From a miscellaneous Crenarchaeota group-6 archaeon AD8-1 (GTDB lineage Archaea > Thermoproteota > Bathyarchaeia > Bathyarchaeales > Bathycorpusculaceae), in assembly GCA_001273385.1 (NCBI GenBank), contig LFWW01000002.1, positions 1 through 64,000 of the forward strand: DNA of 64,000 nt. The letters are read 5' to 3'. The notes under the pieces are model-generated. The model was not told the DNA's origin. It did not search any database and saw only the letters and a program-made list of their open reading frames with translations. A program made the position numbers and the translations under genes. This document shows positions 17,401 to 26,645 of this stretch, one piece after another. Position 1 is the first letter of the stretch. Each line of letters begins with the position of its first letter.

Positions 17401-19802
17401 GCTCAAATCTCATTATTCAAAATAAACCTAATAGCAAATTGTATGAAATTGATTTAGTGAAAGCTTCAAATAAAGAACTAGTTAAGATTAGCACCAACTT
17501 TTCTTTAGGCTTAAATCTTAGAGAAATGAAGACTGTTCAAAAATATTTTCAAAAGCAACAACGATATCCAACTTATTTAGAACTGGAAACAATAGCTCAG
17601 ACTTGGTCTGAACATTGCTTCCATAAAACCTTCAAAGGAACTATAAAAATAAATAATAAAGAAATCAAAAGTCTTCTAAAAACCTACATATCCAAAGTCA
17701 CAAAAGAAATTAATCCTGATTGGTGTGTTTCAGTTTTTGAGGATAATGCTGGAATAGTAAATTTCAACAAAGAATATGGAATTGCAGCAAAAGTGGAAAC
17801 TCATAACCATCCTTCTGCTGTGGAGCCCTTTGGAGGAGCAGCCACCGGAGTAGGTGGTGTAATTAGAGATGTGCTAGGAGTATGGGCAGATCCAATTGCA
17901 TGCACTGATGTTTTAGGATTTGGACCCTTAAATTTTGATTACAGAAAGCTTCCGTTAGGTGTTAAACATCCCAAATATGTTTATATGGGCGTCACAGCGG
18001 GAATAAGCGCCTATGGTAATAATATGGGTATACCAACAGTAAATGGAGCTATATACTTTGATGAAAGCTATACTGGGAATGTTATAGTATACTGTGGTTG
18101 TTTGGGTTTAGTACCACTCAGCAAATTTCGAAAAAACGCTAAACCAAACGACATAATTCTCTTAGTAGGAGGAAAAACAGGTCGTGACGGAATTCATGGA
18201 GTAACTTTTGCTTCAACTGAATTAACAGAGGAATCTGAAGTTATTTCTCGACCAGCAGTTCAAATTGCAGATCCGATTCAAGAAGAGAAAGTAAAGAGAG
18301 CAATAATTGAGGTTAGAGATCGTGAACTTGCTTCAGCTATAACTGATCTTGGTGGTGGAGGCTTATCATCAGCTATAGGTGAAACAGCTGAGAGATACAA
18401 TTGTGGGGCAGTTGTAGAATTGCAAAAAGTTCCTCTAAAAAATAAAGATTTAGCTCCATGGGAAATATACATTTCCGAATCCCAAGAAAGAATGTTATTA
18501 ATTATTCCACCTGAAAATTTAGAAAAAACACTTGAGATATTTTCAAAAGAGGATGTTGATGCCACAGCAATAGGAAAACTTATTTCAAAACGAATTTTAA
18601 AATTGATCTTTGGAACTGAAGTAGTAGCAAACCTTGATATGTCATTTATTTTTTCTCCACCTCTCAGCCAAAAAAAAGCTATACATAAGAAAAGAAAATT
18701 CATCGAACCAATTCTTAAGGAGCCGGAAAATCTAAATGAAGAAATCATGCAAATTCTATCAGCACCAAATATAGCTAGTAAAGAAAGCATAATCCGCACA
18801 TATGATCATGAAGTAAAAGGAAACACAACATTAAAACCATTACAAGGAAAATACAGCGGTCCAAATGATGCAGCAGTAATAAAGCCTTTACAAAAATCGT
18901 GGAAAGGCATAGTAATTTCTTGTGGAATGAATCCAAAATATGGCAAAATCGAAACATATTGGATGGCGGCATCATCTATTGATGAAGCAATAAGAAATAA
19001 TATTGCGGTTGGAGGAAGAAGAATAGCTTTGCTGGATAATTTCACATGGGGGAATCCAGAAAAACAAGAAAGGTTAGGATCCCTGGTAAAAGCATGTGAA
19101 GCCTGCTATGATATTGCATTAGCGTTCAAAACACCTTTTATTTCTGGAAAAGATAGTTTATACAATGAATCACCATTAGGATCAGTAACACCCACTCTTC
19201 TAATTTCAGCAGTAGGAATAATCCCTGATATAAGAAAAACTGTTTCAATGGAAATAAAAAATCCTCAAAATATGCTATATATTATAGGCAAAACCTATGA
19301 TGAACTCGGAGGATCAGAGTACTACTCGAGCAAGGGATTTCTTGGAAAAAATGTTCCAAAAGTGAGACCCAAACAAGCTATAAACAATTTTAATGCCATA
19401 ACTAAAGCTATTGACTCAAATCTTATTGAATCATGTCACGATATTTCTGAGGGAGGAATAGCTGTATCTGCAGCTGAAATGGCATTTTCAGGAGGTCATG
19501 GTATCAAAATAGATCTATTAAAAATTCCTAATGAAAGAATTGACAGAAATGACACTTTATTATTTTCTGAATCAAACAGCAGATTTCTAATCGAAGTAAA
19601 TAAAAAATCCAAAAATAAGCTTGAAAAACTTCTAAAAGGAACAGTATTTTCAGAAATTGGTGAGATTACAGAAAAACCAAATTTTTCAGTTAATGGATTA
19701 AATGGAAAAACAGTTATTGATATGGAAATTCGAAATTTACGGAAAAGTTGGATTGGAACATTCAATAGAGAGGTGAAAAAAAATAAAACGCGAAGAAATT
19801 AG
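17397..19802 (+). CDS. purL: FGAM synthase large subunit PurL
   Basis: 801 residues, the small-form PurL of archaea and Bacillus. It catalyses ATP-dependent conversion of FGAR to FGAM with ammonia delivered by PurQ. Recognisable blocks include SEHCFHKTFKG near 80, KVETHNHPSAVEPFGGAA near 130, GDGxH-like GRDGIHGVTFAS near 265 and DLGGGGLSSAIGE near 318. It shares its start with the purS stop, and its 3' end overlaps the predicted purQ start by 20 bases. Confidence 0.93.
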   Translation: MSSNLIIQNKPNSKLYEIDLVKASNKELVKISTNFSLGLNLREMKTVQKYFQKQQRYPTYLELETIAQTWSEHCFHKTFKGTIKINNKEIKSLLKTYISKVTKEINPDWCVSVFEDNAGIVNFNKEYGIAAKVETHNHPSAVEPFGGAATGVGGVIRDVLGVWADPIACTDVLGFGPLNFDYRKLPLGVKHPKYVYMGVTAGISAYGNNMGIPTVNGAIYFDESYTGNVIVYCGCLGLVPLSKFRKNAKPNDIILLVGGKTGRDGIHGVTFASTELTEESEVISRPAVQIADPIQEEKVKRAIIEVRDRELASAITDLGGGGLSSAIGETAERYNCGAVVELQKVPLKNKDLAPWEIYISESQERMLLIIPPENLEKTLEIFSKEDVDATAIGKLISKRILKLIFGTEVVANLDMSFIFSPPLSQKKAIHKKRKFIEPILKEPENLNEEIMQILSAPNIASKESIIRTYDHEVKGNTTLKPLQGKYSGPNDAAVIKPLQKSWKGIVISCGMNPKYGKIETYWMAASSIDEAIRNNIAVGGRRIALLDNFTWGNPEKQERLGSLVKACEACYDIALAFKTPFISGKDSLYNESPLGSVTPTLLISAVGIIPDIRKTVSMEIKNPQNMLYIIGKTYDELGGSEYYSSKGFLGKNVPKVRPKQAINNFNAITKAIDSNLIESCHDISEGGIAVSAAEMAFSGGHGIKIDLLKIPNERIDRNDTLLFSESNSRFLIEVNKKSKNKLEKLLKGTVFSEIGEITEKPNFSVNGLNGKTVIDMEIRNLRKSWIGTFNREVKKNKTRRN

Positions 19803-20592
19803 TGTTTGTATTCTGCGAGTAGGTGGAACAAATTGCGATTTAGAAACACAACGCGCATTTCAAGAGTTAGGGGCACAAGCCAAGATTCTGCATGTGAATG
19901 AATTAATTAAAAATAGAAATCTAATGGACTTTCAAATTCTAGTAATTCCAGGAGGATTTTCATTTGGAGATTATGTACGAGCTGGTGTAATATTAGCAAG
20001 ATTATTATCAGCAAAACTTGATAAAGAGATAAGAGATTTCGTTGAAGATAACAGAGCAATTCTTGGTATATGTAATGGTTTTCAAGTTCTTGTGGAATAT
20101 GGACTTTTGCCAGGTTTTGAAGGAATCTCAGAATACCCAGAGGCGACTCTCACAACAAATATTCCCCAAGGTTACAATTGCCGTTGGATCCACATAAAAC
20201 AAGAAAATAAAAATAAATGCAAGTTTACGAACAATATTCAATTTGGCAAGATATTGAATCTCCCAATTGCTCATTCGGAAGGAAGATTTCTTTTTCCAAA
20301 AGAGAAAGAAGAACAACTAATTGAAAAACTATATGAAAATGACATGATAGTCCTTAGATATTGTGACGAAAAGGGTGAGTTAGCTGAAAAAGAATATCCT
20401 ATAAACCCAAATGGATCACTTGAAGATATAGCAGGCATATGTAATAAAGAGGGAAATATATTTGGATTGATGCCTCATCCCGAAAGAGCATTTTATTGGT
20501 GGCAAAAACCGAATTGGACTAAAAATAAACAAATTTCAGAATATGGTGATGGTAAACTAATCTTTGAAAATATCATTGACAATCTAATCTAA
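19783..20592 (+). CDS. purQ: FGAM synthase glutaminase subunit PurQ, predicted to start at ATA
   Basis: Glutamine amidotransferase class I that supplies ammonia to PurL. The nucleophile block GICNGFQVLVEYG and the His/Glu block MPHPERAF are present. The first canonical start (GTG 19894) would remove the conserved N-terminal strand and loop VCILRVGGTNCDLETQ. In this frame nothing upstream is ATG, GTG or TTG before a TGA at 19774. GAGGTGA at 19770-19776 lies six bases before ATA at 19783, giving a 269-residue product beginning KREEISVCILRVGG after the initiator, as PurQ proteins normally do. The 3' end overlaps the convergent pfkB-family gene by nine bases. Product is sure, start codon inferred. 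Confidence 0.85.
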   Translation: MKREEISVCILRVGGTNCDLETQRAFQELGAQAKILHVNELIKNRNLMDFQILVIPGGFSFGDYVRAGVILARLLSAKLDKEIRDFVEDNRAILGICNGFQVLVEYGLLPGFEGISEYPEATLTTNIPQGYNCRWIHIKQENKNKCKFTNNIQFGKILNLPIAHSEGRFLFPKEKEEQLIEKLYENDMIVLRYCDEKGELAEKEYPINPNGSLEDIAGICNKEGNIFGLMPHPERAFYWWQKPNWTKNKQISEYGDGKLIFENIIDNLI

Positions 20593-21498
20593 AAAATCTA
20601 AATCTTTAAGGTAAGGAAGACCAGCCCGAGCTCCAAACTTTGTAATTTTTCTTGAAGCAACAAAATTCCCGATTCTTGCACAATCAAAAAGGCTTTCTTC
20701 ATTAAGTAGTCCTGTAATAAATCCGGCGCAAAAAGCATCCCCTGCACCTGTGGTATCAACAACTTCTGCATCAAAAGATTTAACCAAATAATTTTCAGCA
20801 CCATTTGTCACATAACTACCAGCAGAACCTAGCTTCACAGCCACTATTTCAATTCCTTTTTGAATCAAAAATTTAGCTCCTCTGCGGTAATTGGCTTTGC
20901 CAGTCAATAGTTTAAGCTCAATTGCGTTAGGTATTAAAACATTAGTCTTGTTTAGTAAAGGTTCTAGTGCGGTATAGCCCTTATTGGCATACAGCATCCC
21001 TGGATCAAGAGTAATTTTTGTTGATTTAGAAACGATTGGTAATAATTTTTTTTGAGTTTCAAATGATATTTCTCCAACAAAAGAGGATAAATGTAAATAT
21101 TTTGTTTTACACGCATAGTCATGATCAATTTCATCATAAGTTATTGTATCATTAACACCTGGATCTACATATAGTGCTCGTTGACCCTTTTTATCCACAA
21201 AACCAAAAACTGATCCTGTTTTTCCTTGAACTGCTTGAACAATACCCTTAGTGTCAACTCCTTCTATGCAAAAATCTTGCAGAATAACTTTACTTTCTCT
21301 ATCAGAACCAATCTTACCTACAAATCCTACTTTGCAACCTAGCCGTGCTAATCCAACAATTGTGTTAGCTGCAGATCCTCCACAAGTTTCAACGTAAGAT
21401 CCAATGAAACTCTCTTCTTCAGCACTAGCAAGTTTATTCACTTTAAAGAGTTTATCAATATTAAGAGCACCAAATCCTACAACATCGAATTGATTCAT
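20584..21498 (-). CDS. PfkB-family sugar/nucleoside kinase
   Basis: 304 residues of the ribokinase-like fold. The substrate-side GGSAANTIVGLARLG near 40 and the C-terminal DTTGAGDAFCAGF near 248-260, which includes the catalytic Asp and anion hole, are intact. The family includes ribokinase, archaeal nucleoside kinase and ATP-dependent phosphofructokinase; sequence alone does not choose. The start overlaps the ftr stop by four bases (ATGA) at the end of an operon that begins with purF and purD, so a nucleoside or ribose-related substrate is plausible. Confidence 0.85.
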   Translation of the reverse strand: MNQFDVVGFGALNIDKLFKVNKLASAEEESFIGSYVETCGGSAANTIVGLARLGCKVGFVGKIGSDRESKVILQDFCIEGVDTKGIVQAVQGKTGSVFGFVDKKGQRALYVDPGVNDTITYDEIDHDYACKTKYLHLSSFVGEISFETQKKLLPIVSKSTKITLDPGMLYANKGYTALEPLLNKTNVLIPNAIELKLLTGKANYRRGAKFLIQKGIEIVAVKLGSAGSYVTNGAENYLVKSFDAEVVDTTGAGDAFCAGFITGLLNEESLFDCARIGNFVASRKITKFGARAGLPYLKDLDFLD

Positions 21499-22406
21499 GA
21501 AAATAACTCAACCAATTTAATTTTATATTCTCCCAATTTCCCACCATAATTACCAGCTGAAATTCCACTCACACCATCAATTTCCAAAGCTGCTTCGATT
21601 CCTCTCTTCATAGCATCTTTTACTGACTCCATTGAAACCCCATTTATCACAATCTCTGGAATATATTTCACTTTATTAGGAACTCTCGATAATGACCCTA
21701 ATTTTTTCTTGAGCGAAAAACAATATGGATGATTAGTAGTAGGACCTATTAGAGGAAAACGTGTTTCAGGTTTTGAGCCAGCAGAACAAACATCAAAAGG
21801 AGTAATAACCCCTTTCGTTTTATGTATAACTTTAAGAATCTTTTTCCCAACCTGATTGACAGCTTCTTTTGTTTCGCACATAATCCAAAAGTTAGCGCCC
21901 ATTATGCCCCGTGCAAAACCTAAATAACGCTCAATAATAAAATCTGGAACCATAAGTGGCACAATGATTATCTCTTTGCCAAGTCGATTTTCGATCCACT
22001 CGAAACCATCCCCACAATGCCCAATCCTCAACATCATATCCATTTTTCCCTCAGCTTGATCCAGAGCATTGAAAACTGCAGTAAATGGTTTAACTAAAAT
22101 GTCTTGACGAATTCTATAAGAAAGCTCAGTTTCAAATCTTTGTACAGATTCCTCAAAGGTTTTCCCAGATCGAATTGCTCCCCAAAATTGTAAAACTGCA
22201 CCTTTCCGTTTATCAGGAGTCTCAAGCTCATGTAACCATTTCTCAACACCGCCTTCAATTCTACCTATAACAACTGAAGGGGTTGAGGTAGAGTCTTCTG
22301 CTGCTTTCTTTAAAATAACCTCATCATCTGCTGTAATAATAACACGAGAATATATTCCTTCAAAAGCTTCTGCATAAGTGTTATCAACCCTATTTATATC
22401 AATCAT
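21495..22406 (-). CDS. ftr: Formylmethanofuran:tetrahydromethanopterin formyltransferase
   Basis: 303 residues, close to the usual size. Ftr moves the formyl group between methanofuran and H4MPT in the archaeal methyl branch. Family blocks are TYAEAFEGIYSRVIITA at the N-terminus, RGIMGANFWIM near 165, PTTNHPYCFSL near 225 and EIVINGVSMESVKDAMKRG with GISAGNYGGKLGEYKI at the end. It is locked between a HAD gene (abutting) and a PfkB gene (four-base overlap), in an operon led by purine genes. No other formylmethanofuran genes are in the window. The enzyme is cytoplasmic. Confidence 0.9.
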   Translation of the reverse strand: MIDINRVDNTYAEAFEGIYSRVIITADDEVILKKAAEDSTSTPSVVIGRIEGGVEKWLHELETPDKRKGAVLQFWGAIRSGKTFEESVQRFETELSYRIRQDILVKPFTAVFNALDQAEGKMDMMLRIGHCGDGFEWIENRLGKEIIIVPLMVPDFIIERYLGFARGIMGANFWIMCETKEAVNQVGKKILKVIHKTKGVITPFDVCSAGSKPETRFPLIGPTTNHPYCFSLKKKLGSLSRVPNKVKYIPEIVINGVSMESVKDAMKRGIEAALEIDGVSGISAGNYGGKLGEYKIKLVELFS

Positions 22407-23489
22407 TTAACCAAGGCTTCCTATAGCTTCCCCTCTTAGAGATCTTCTAAATCTATTACTTTCTTCAATTAACAAATTAGTATTTTTAGATGTTAAAATT
22501 TTTACTATAGGTAGGTCTTCTTTATATTTGTTCAAAAAAAGAGACAGAAGATCATCATTTAAATCAACTTTATTCAGAGTTTTTATGCTCCAATCCTTTA
22601 ATAATCTAATAGTGGTTTTTGTTCCATAATTACAAAACAGATTATTGATTATAGCAATAACCAGATTACTATTTGACAAAACAGCTACATCAGCATTTTT
22701 TACTGCATAGCTATTACCATTAAAGGACACAGTTAGCCCTCCACTTTTCTTTACAAGATTGAAAGCTTCTAAATCTGTTATACTATCCCCAAAATATATG
22801 ACATTATTAATTGAATTATTCAATTTTCTTGCAACATCTTTAATCGCTTCACCTTTCTGATATCCCCCAATAGGAATAACATCAGAAAAAAATCTTGATA
22901 TATCCGAATTTGAGATTTCTTGCCAGAAAATACTATCAAGTCTTTTGATAACATTTTGGGATTCTTTTGAAAAATCATCCAAGCTTTTTGCTTTTGAGGG
23001 AATTATTATTTGAGGTAGCTCTGATAATTCATTTGCTATTTTTCTTAAACCCTTCTTCTCTTTATCAGTAATTGAATATTTATCAATGGATAAATTAGTA
23101 CAGTATGTATTTTCAAAAGGGAAATCTAAAGATTCACACAGTACCTTTATGTACTGTTCATAACTCGTACTGACAATAAATGCATTAGAAGTTTTTCTTA
23201 TATATTCAAGAGAAACTTTGCTGTCTGTTATTAAAAATAAGTTATCAGATGAATATTTTTCGATATCTCTTTCAGTTACATCAAAAGCTTTTAGAAATGG
23301 AACAATTAATTTAAGAGTGCTTCCAGCATCATAACCAGGTATTTTTAAAATATCTGCTCGTACATCATCATATTTACTTATAATAGTAAACAGTTTGTCG
23401 CCTTGAGGAATAAAATTTTTTGTAACTTCAAAAGCATTATCATTCTTAGATATTGGACCTTCACAATCAGAGACAAATAATCGTCTCAT
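22407..23489 (-). CDS. Archaeal HAD-superfamily hydrolase (COG4030/EhaR-like)
   Basis: 360 residues. It opens with FVSDCEGPISKNDNAFE, the N-terminal Asp motif of an archaeal HAD group sometimes annotated as EhaR in methanogens, and has YFGDSITDLEAF near 233, the second acidic HAD motif. Thus it should be a Mg-dependent phosphatase, but the substrate is not known. No Eha hydrogenase genes are present. Its start overlaps the purD stop by four bases and its stop abuts the ftr start, so it is translated together with purine and C1 genes. Confidence 0.7.
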   Translation of the reverse strand: MRRLFVSDCEGPISKNDNAFEVTKNFIPQGDKLFTIISKYDDVRADILKIPGYDAGSTLKLIVPFLKAFDVTERDIEKYSSDNLFLITDSKVSLEYIRKTSNAFIVSTSYEQYIKVLCESLDFPFENTYCTNLSIDKYSITDKEKKGLRKIANELSELPQIIIPSKAKSLDDFSKESQNVIKRLDSIFWQEISNSDISRFFSDVIPIGGYQKGEAIKDVARKLNNSINNVIYFGDSITDLEAFNLVKKSGGLTVSFNGNSYAVKNADVAVLSNSNLVIAIINNLFCNYGTKTTIRLLKDWSIKTLNKVDLNDDLLSLFLNKYKEDLPIVKILTSKNTNLLIEESNRFRRSLRGEAIGSLG

Positions 23490-24901
23490 GCATTGCTCCT
23501 CAAAAGATTCATTCTATCTATGCTTTTTTGTATATGTTCTTTTGATGCAATATCAATTCTATTCCATAGCGCGCCTCCATTTATCGCATTAATACCCTCA
23601 AGAGAGATTTGTCTAGCTTCCTCAATAGTATTTCCTATCCCCAAAACTGCTACTGCTCTGGATCTTAGAGCAAAAATCTCTGAATCTCTAATCTCCATTG
23701 ATCCAGGATAGACACGAATTCGATTATGATTTTTTTCCATTAATGAGTTTACCTTCGATAAATCAATTGGGCCATTAATAGTTTTTTTATTTACAAGTTC
23801 TGGAAAAGTTTTTATGTATCCACCATAATTTGGTGGAACTTTATAAGTTAAAACAGAGGCAGCTTTCTTAAATCTTATATTTTTTAAGGTTTGATTTATC
23901 ATTCCAAAACAAATGTCAACAAAATCATCTTTTATTAGTGGTAAAATATTCATTATTTCTGGATCTCCAGGTCTGCTATTATTCTCTAAAATTTTAATTC
24001 CATGTTTTGAATGCATAAAGGCTAGATATAAGGGAACACCTCTAAGAGCGGAGTTGTCCCCTATTTTTTCTTTCCATTTATTAAAAATCCTGCATGCCAA
24101 TGAAATTTCATTATCTCTGTCCTTAGAAGTTAAAAAAGGCAAGTGGTCCGAAATATCTTTGTAAGAACCCATCCCTCCAGTATTAGGACCTTTATCACCA
24201 TTAAAAGCGCGTTTATAGTCACGCACACTAGGAAGAGGAATTATGTGTTTCCCGTCTGAAAAGATTTGAAAGCTTGATTCTTCACCATCTATTTTTTCCT
24301 CTATGAGAACAGATCCATATTGGAAATTTGATAAGAAGTGATCGAAGAGCTGTTCCCGAGTGAAAAAATGATCACCCCATACACCAACACCTTTACCAGC
24401 AGTAGGTTTGTCTGGTTTTACTACTGCTTGATTATCAAGTTGATCAAGCCAACTATAAACATCTTTCTTCACCGCTTCTTTATTCATGTAATCTTTTGGA
24501 TTAAAGATCATAAACCGTGGATTTGATTCAGGAGCAAATTCTTTAAATAACATTCTTTGTTCGATTTTGCTCCCTTCTATTGCATTATCTTTTGTAGGAG
24601 AAAGTACTGGAATATTTGTTCTTTGTTCGATAAGATCACGCAAACCCTCAATTATCGGCTTCTCTGGACCAACAAAAACAAAATCCAATTCGTTTTCATT
24701 TGTTTTAGCAAATTTACAAATATCTTTGCTATTTAGATCAGGAATAATCGCATGTTTGAAAGCTAGTTTTTCATTAAACGGATTTCGTTGCCGATCTGCG
24801 ATGTATAACTTCACAAGATAATTCTCACTTCTCTTAAGAGCATCTATTATGGCCGATTCTCTTGAGCCATATGAAACTACTAATATTCCTACTTTTTCCA
24901 T
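23486..24901 (-). CDS. purD: Phosphoribosylamine-glycine ligase PurD
   Basis: 471 residues with an ATP-grasp fold. Joins phosphoribosylamine with glycine in the second step of purine synthesis. Visible blocks are DFVFVGPEKPIIEGLRDL, VVKPDKPTAGKGVGVW (ATP loop), GPNTGGMGSYKD and LENNSRPGDPEIMNILPL. It is slightly longer than the bacterial enzyme, as is common in archaea. It lies 73 bases after purF on the same strand, and its stop overlaps the next gene. Confidence 0.92.
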   Translation of the reverse strand: MEKVGILVVSYGSRESAIIDALKRSENYLVKLYIADRQRNPFNEKLAFKHAIIPDLNSKDICKFAKTNENELDFVFVGPEKPIIEGLRDLIEQRTNIPVLSPTKDNAIEGSKIEQRMLFKEFAPESNPRFMIFNPKDYMNKEAVKKDVYSWLDQLDNQAVVKPDKPTAGKGVGVWGDHFFTREQLFDHFLSNFQYGSVLIEEKIDGEESSFQIFSDGKHIIPLPSVRDYKRAFNGDKGPNTGGMGSYKDISDHLPFLTSKDRDNEISLACRIFNKWKEKIGDNSALRGVPLYLAFMHSKHGIKILENNSRPGDPEIMNILPLIKDDFVDICFGMINQTLKNIRFKKAASVLTYKVPPNYGGYIKTFPELVNKKTINGPIDLSKVNSLMEKNHNRIRVYPGSMEIRDSEIFALRSRAVAVLGIGNTIEEARQISLEGINAINGGALWNRIDIASKEHIQKSIDRMNLLRSNA

Positions 24902-24974
24902 TTATTTCACATCATTGAAAGTTTAGGATAAGTTTTTGAGATTAATTTTTTAGGTTTAGCTTTTAAAGTCCCTT

Positions 24975-26456
24975 TTAAAGTCCATTATCTTCAATCTCAT
25001 ATATTCTGTTTTTCTCTTCATATCCTGATAAGAATTTATATTTCATATAATCGGCTAGTTTTTGAGCCTTTGGGGTAGGGTATTCCCCAGTTATACAAGC
25101 TAAACATAAGTCCTTGTGATCGTGTCCTGTAGCACTGACTAAACCAGCTATTGACTGATAACAAACTGCATCGGCTCCTATTATTTTTGCTATTTCTAAT
25201 GGTGAGTGTGTTGAACCAATAAGCTGGGCATAAGTAGCCATATCAATTCCATAAAAACAAGGCCCTATTATTCGAGGAAAAGTAACATACATGTAAATTT
25301 TTTTTACTCCATATTTTCGTAGTTTACTGATTATTACTTTAGTTGTATCTCCTCGAACTATACTATCTTCCGTTAATATTATTTTTTTTCCACTCATTTT
25401 TGAGCCTAAAATATTTATTTTCCTATCTATAGTTGAGGAACGCTCTTTATCGAGAAGAATAAACGCTCTGTCTGTAACATATCTGTGTCTGCGTGATGCA
25501 CGCTCCCATTTGATTTTCGATTCTTCATGTACTCCCATCGCTGGGTCATCGGCTGTTTCGGGAACTGATAAAATTAGATCCGCATCAGTCGCTATTTCTG
25601 GAAATTCTTTAACTAAATTTCTTCCAAATTGTTCTCGAATCTCATAAACAAATTTATTATTAAATATTGAATCGGGTCTGGCAAAATAAGCATATTCAAA
25701 TGCACAAAAAGCTTTTTTTGGATTGTCTATGAGTTGTTCTCTATTAAATCCATTCTTTGTGACTGTAACAAGTTCACCAGGTTCAAGCTCAAAAGCTCTA
25801 GTAAAACCATTTATATCAAAACTTACTGTTTCAGATGAGAAAGAGTAAATGGATTCATCTGAATTGTGGCCAGCGCATAAAGGTTTTATCCCATGTTGAT
25901 CCTTGAATGCAAAAAAATCGTTATTTCCAGTTATTCCAATAACAGAAAAAGCTCCATCTAAATTTATCATACAACTCTTTATTGCAGAAGATAATGATTT
26001 TCCTTTATAAAGTTCGAGAAGCAATTTATAGCAGACTATATCTGAGTCACAAGTGTAATTAAATTCTGGAAAAAAAGTTTTAACTTCTTCTCTCAGCTCT
26101 AATGTATTTACGATATTACCATTAAAAGATAAGGCAACTTTCAAATCATCAATAGAACCCATGATTGGTTGTGTTCCCTTTAAAAGTGATTTATCATCAC
26201 ATTTTCCTGAAGTAGTATACCGAACATTACCTATACCCATATAACCTGGAAGTTGACCGAACCATTTTTGAAGGGCATTTGAATTTAATTTTGGAATTAA
26301 ATCAAGATTTTTATAAAGATGAAAATTTTTTCCATTATAAGTTAAAAATCCATGAGATTGATGACCGCGATGGTTTTCAGCACGTAAACCCCAATATAAA
26401 TAGGGAAAAACAGGTTTTTTATTAAAATCAATAGCACCGAAAACTCCGCAGCCGAT
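24975..26456 (-). CDS. purF: Amidophosphoribosyltransferase PurF, predicted to start at ATC
   Basis: Catalyses the first committed step of purine synthesis: PRPP plus glutamine to phosphoribosylamine. The N-terminal nucleophile block CGVFGAID and WGLRAENHRGHQSHG are encoded upstream of the first in-frame ATG (26240), so that ATG cannot be the start. The frame is closed by TAG at 26469-26471 and contains no ATG, GTG or TTG before the Cys. AGGAGGG (26464-26470) lies seven bases before ATC at 26454-26456, which would put the nucleophile at residue 3. The PRPP loop is TEDSIVRGDTT, and LCLACITGEYPT resembles the iron-sulfur region of Bacillus-type PurF. The length (493) is normal. An ATG at 26459-26461 exists but is in another frame. 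Confidence 0.87.
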   Translation of the reverse strand: MGCGVFGAIDFNKKPVFPYLYWGLRAENHRGHQSHGFLTYNGKNFHLYKNLDLIPKLNSNALQKWFGQLPGYMGIGNVRYTTSGKCDDKSLLKGTQPIMGSIDDLKVALSFNGNIVNTLELREEVKTFFPEFNYTCDSDIVCYKLLLELYKGKSLSSAIKSCMINLDGAFSVIGITGNNDFFAFKDQHGIKPLCAGHNSDESIYSFSSETVSFDINGFTRAFELEPGELVTVTKNGFNREQLIDNPKKAFCAFEYAYFARPDSIFNNKFVYEIREQFGRNLVKEFPEIATDADLILSVPETADDPAMGVHEESKIKWERASRRHRYVTDRAFILLDKERSSTIDRKINILGSKMSGKKIILTEDSIVRGDTTKVIISKLRKYGVKKIYMYVTFPRIIGPCFYGIDMATYAQLIGSTHSPLEIAKIIGADAVCYQSIAGLVSATGHDHKDLCLACITGEYPTPKAQKLADYMKYKFLSGYEEKNRIYEIEDNGL

Positions 26457-26645
26457 ATCATTTCCCTCCTAGCTAGATGAAAATGATAGAAGAAAAAGGG
26501 CTTTATCAATTTTTAGCACATCTTTGGATAAAAACCATGAAAGAATATTTGAACAATAGGGTAATTTCTTGATTTTTAATGGAATATTTTAACCATTTTT
26601 CATAAGTTTTGATAGATCGAATAGCTACAACCAAAAAAATTTTAT

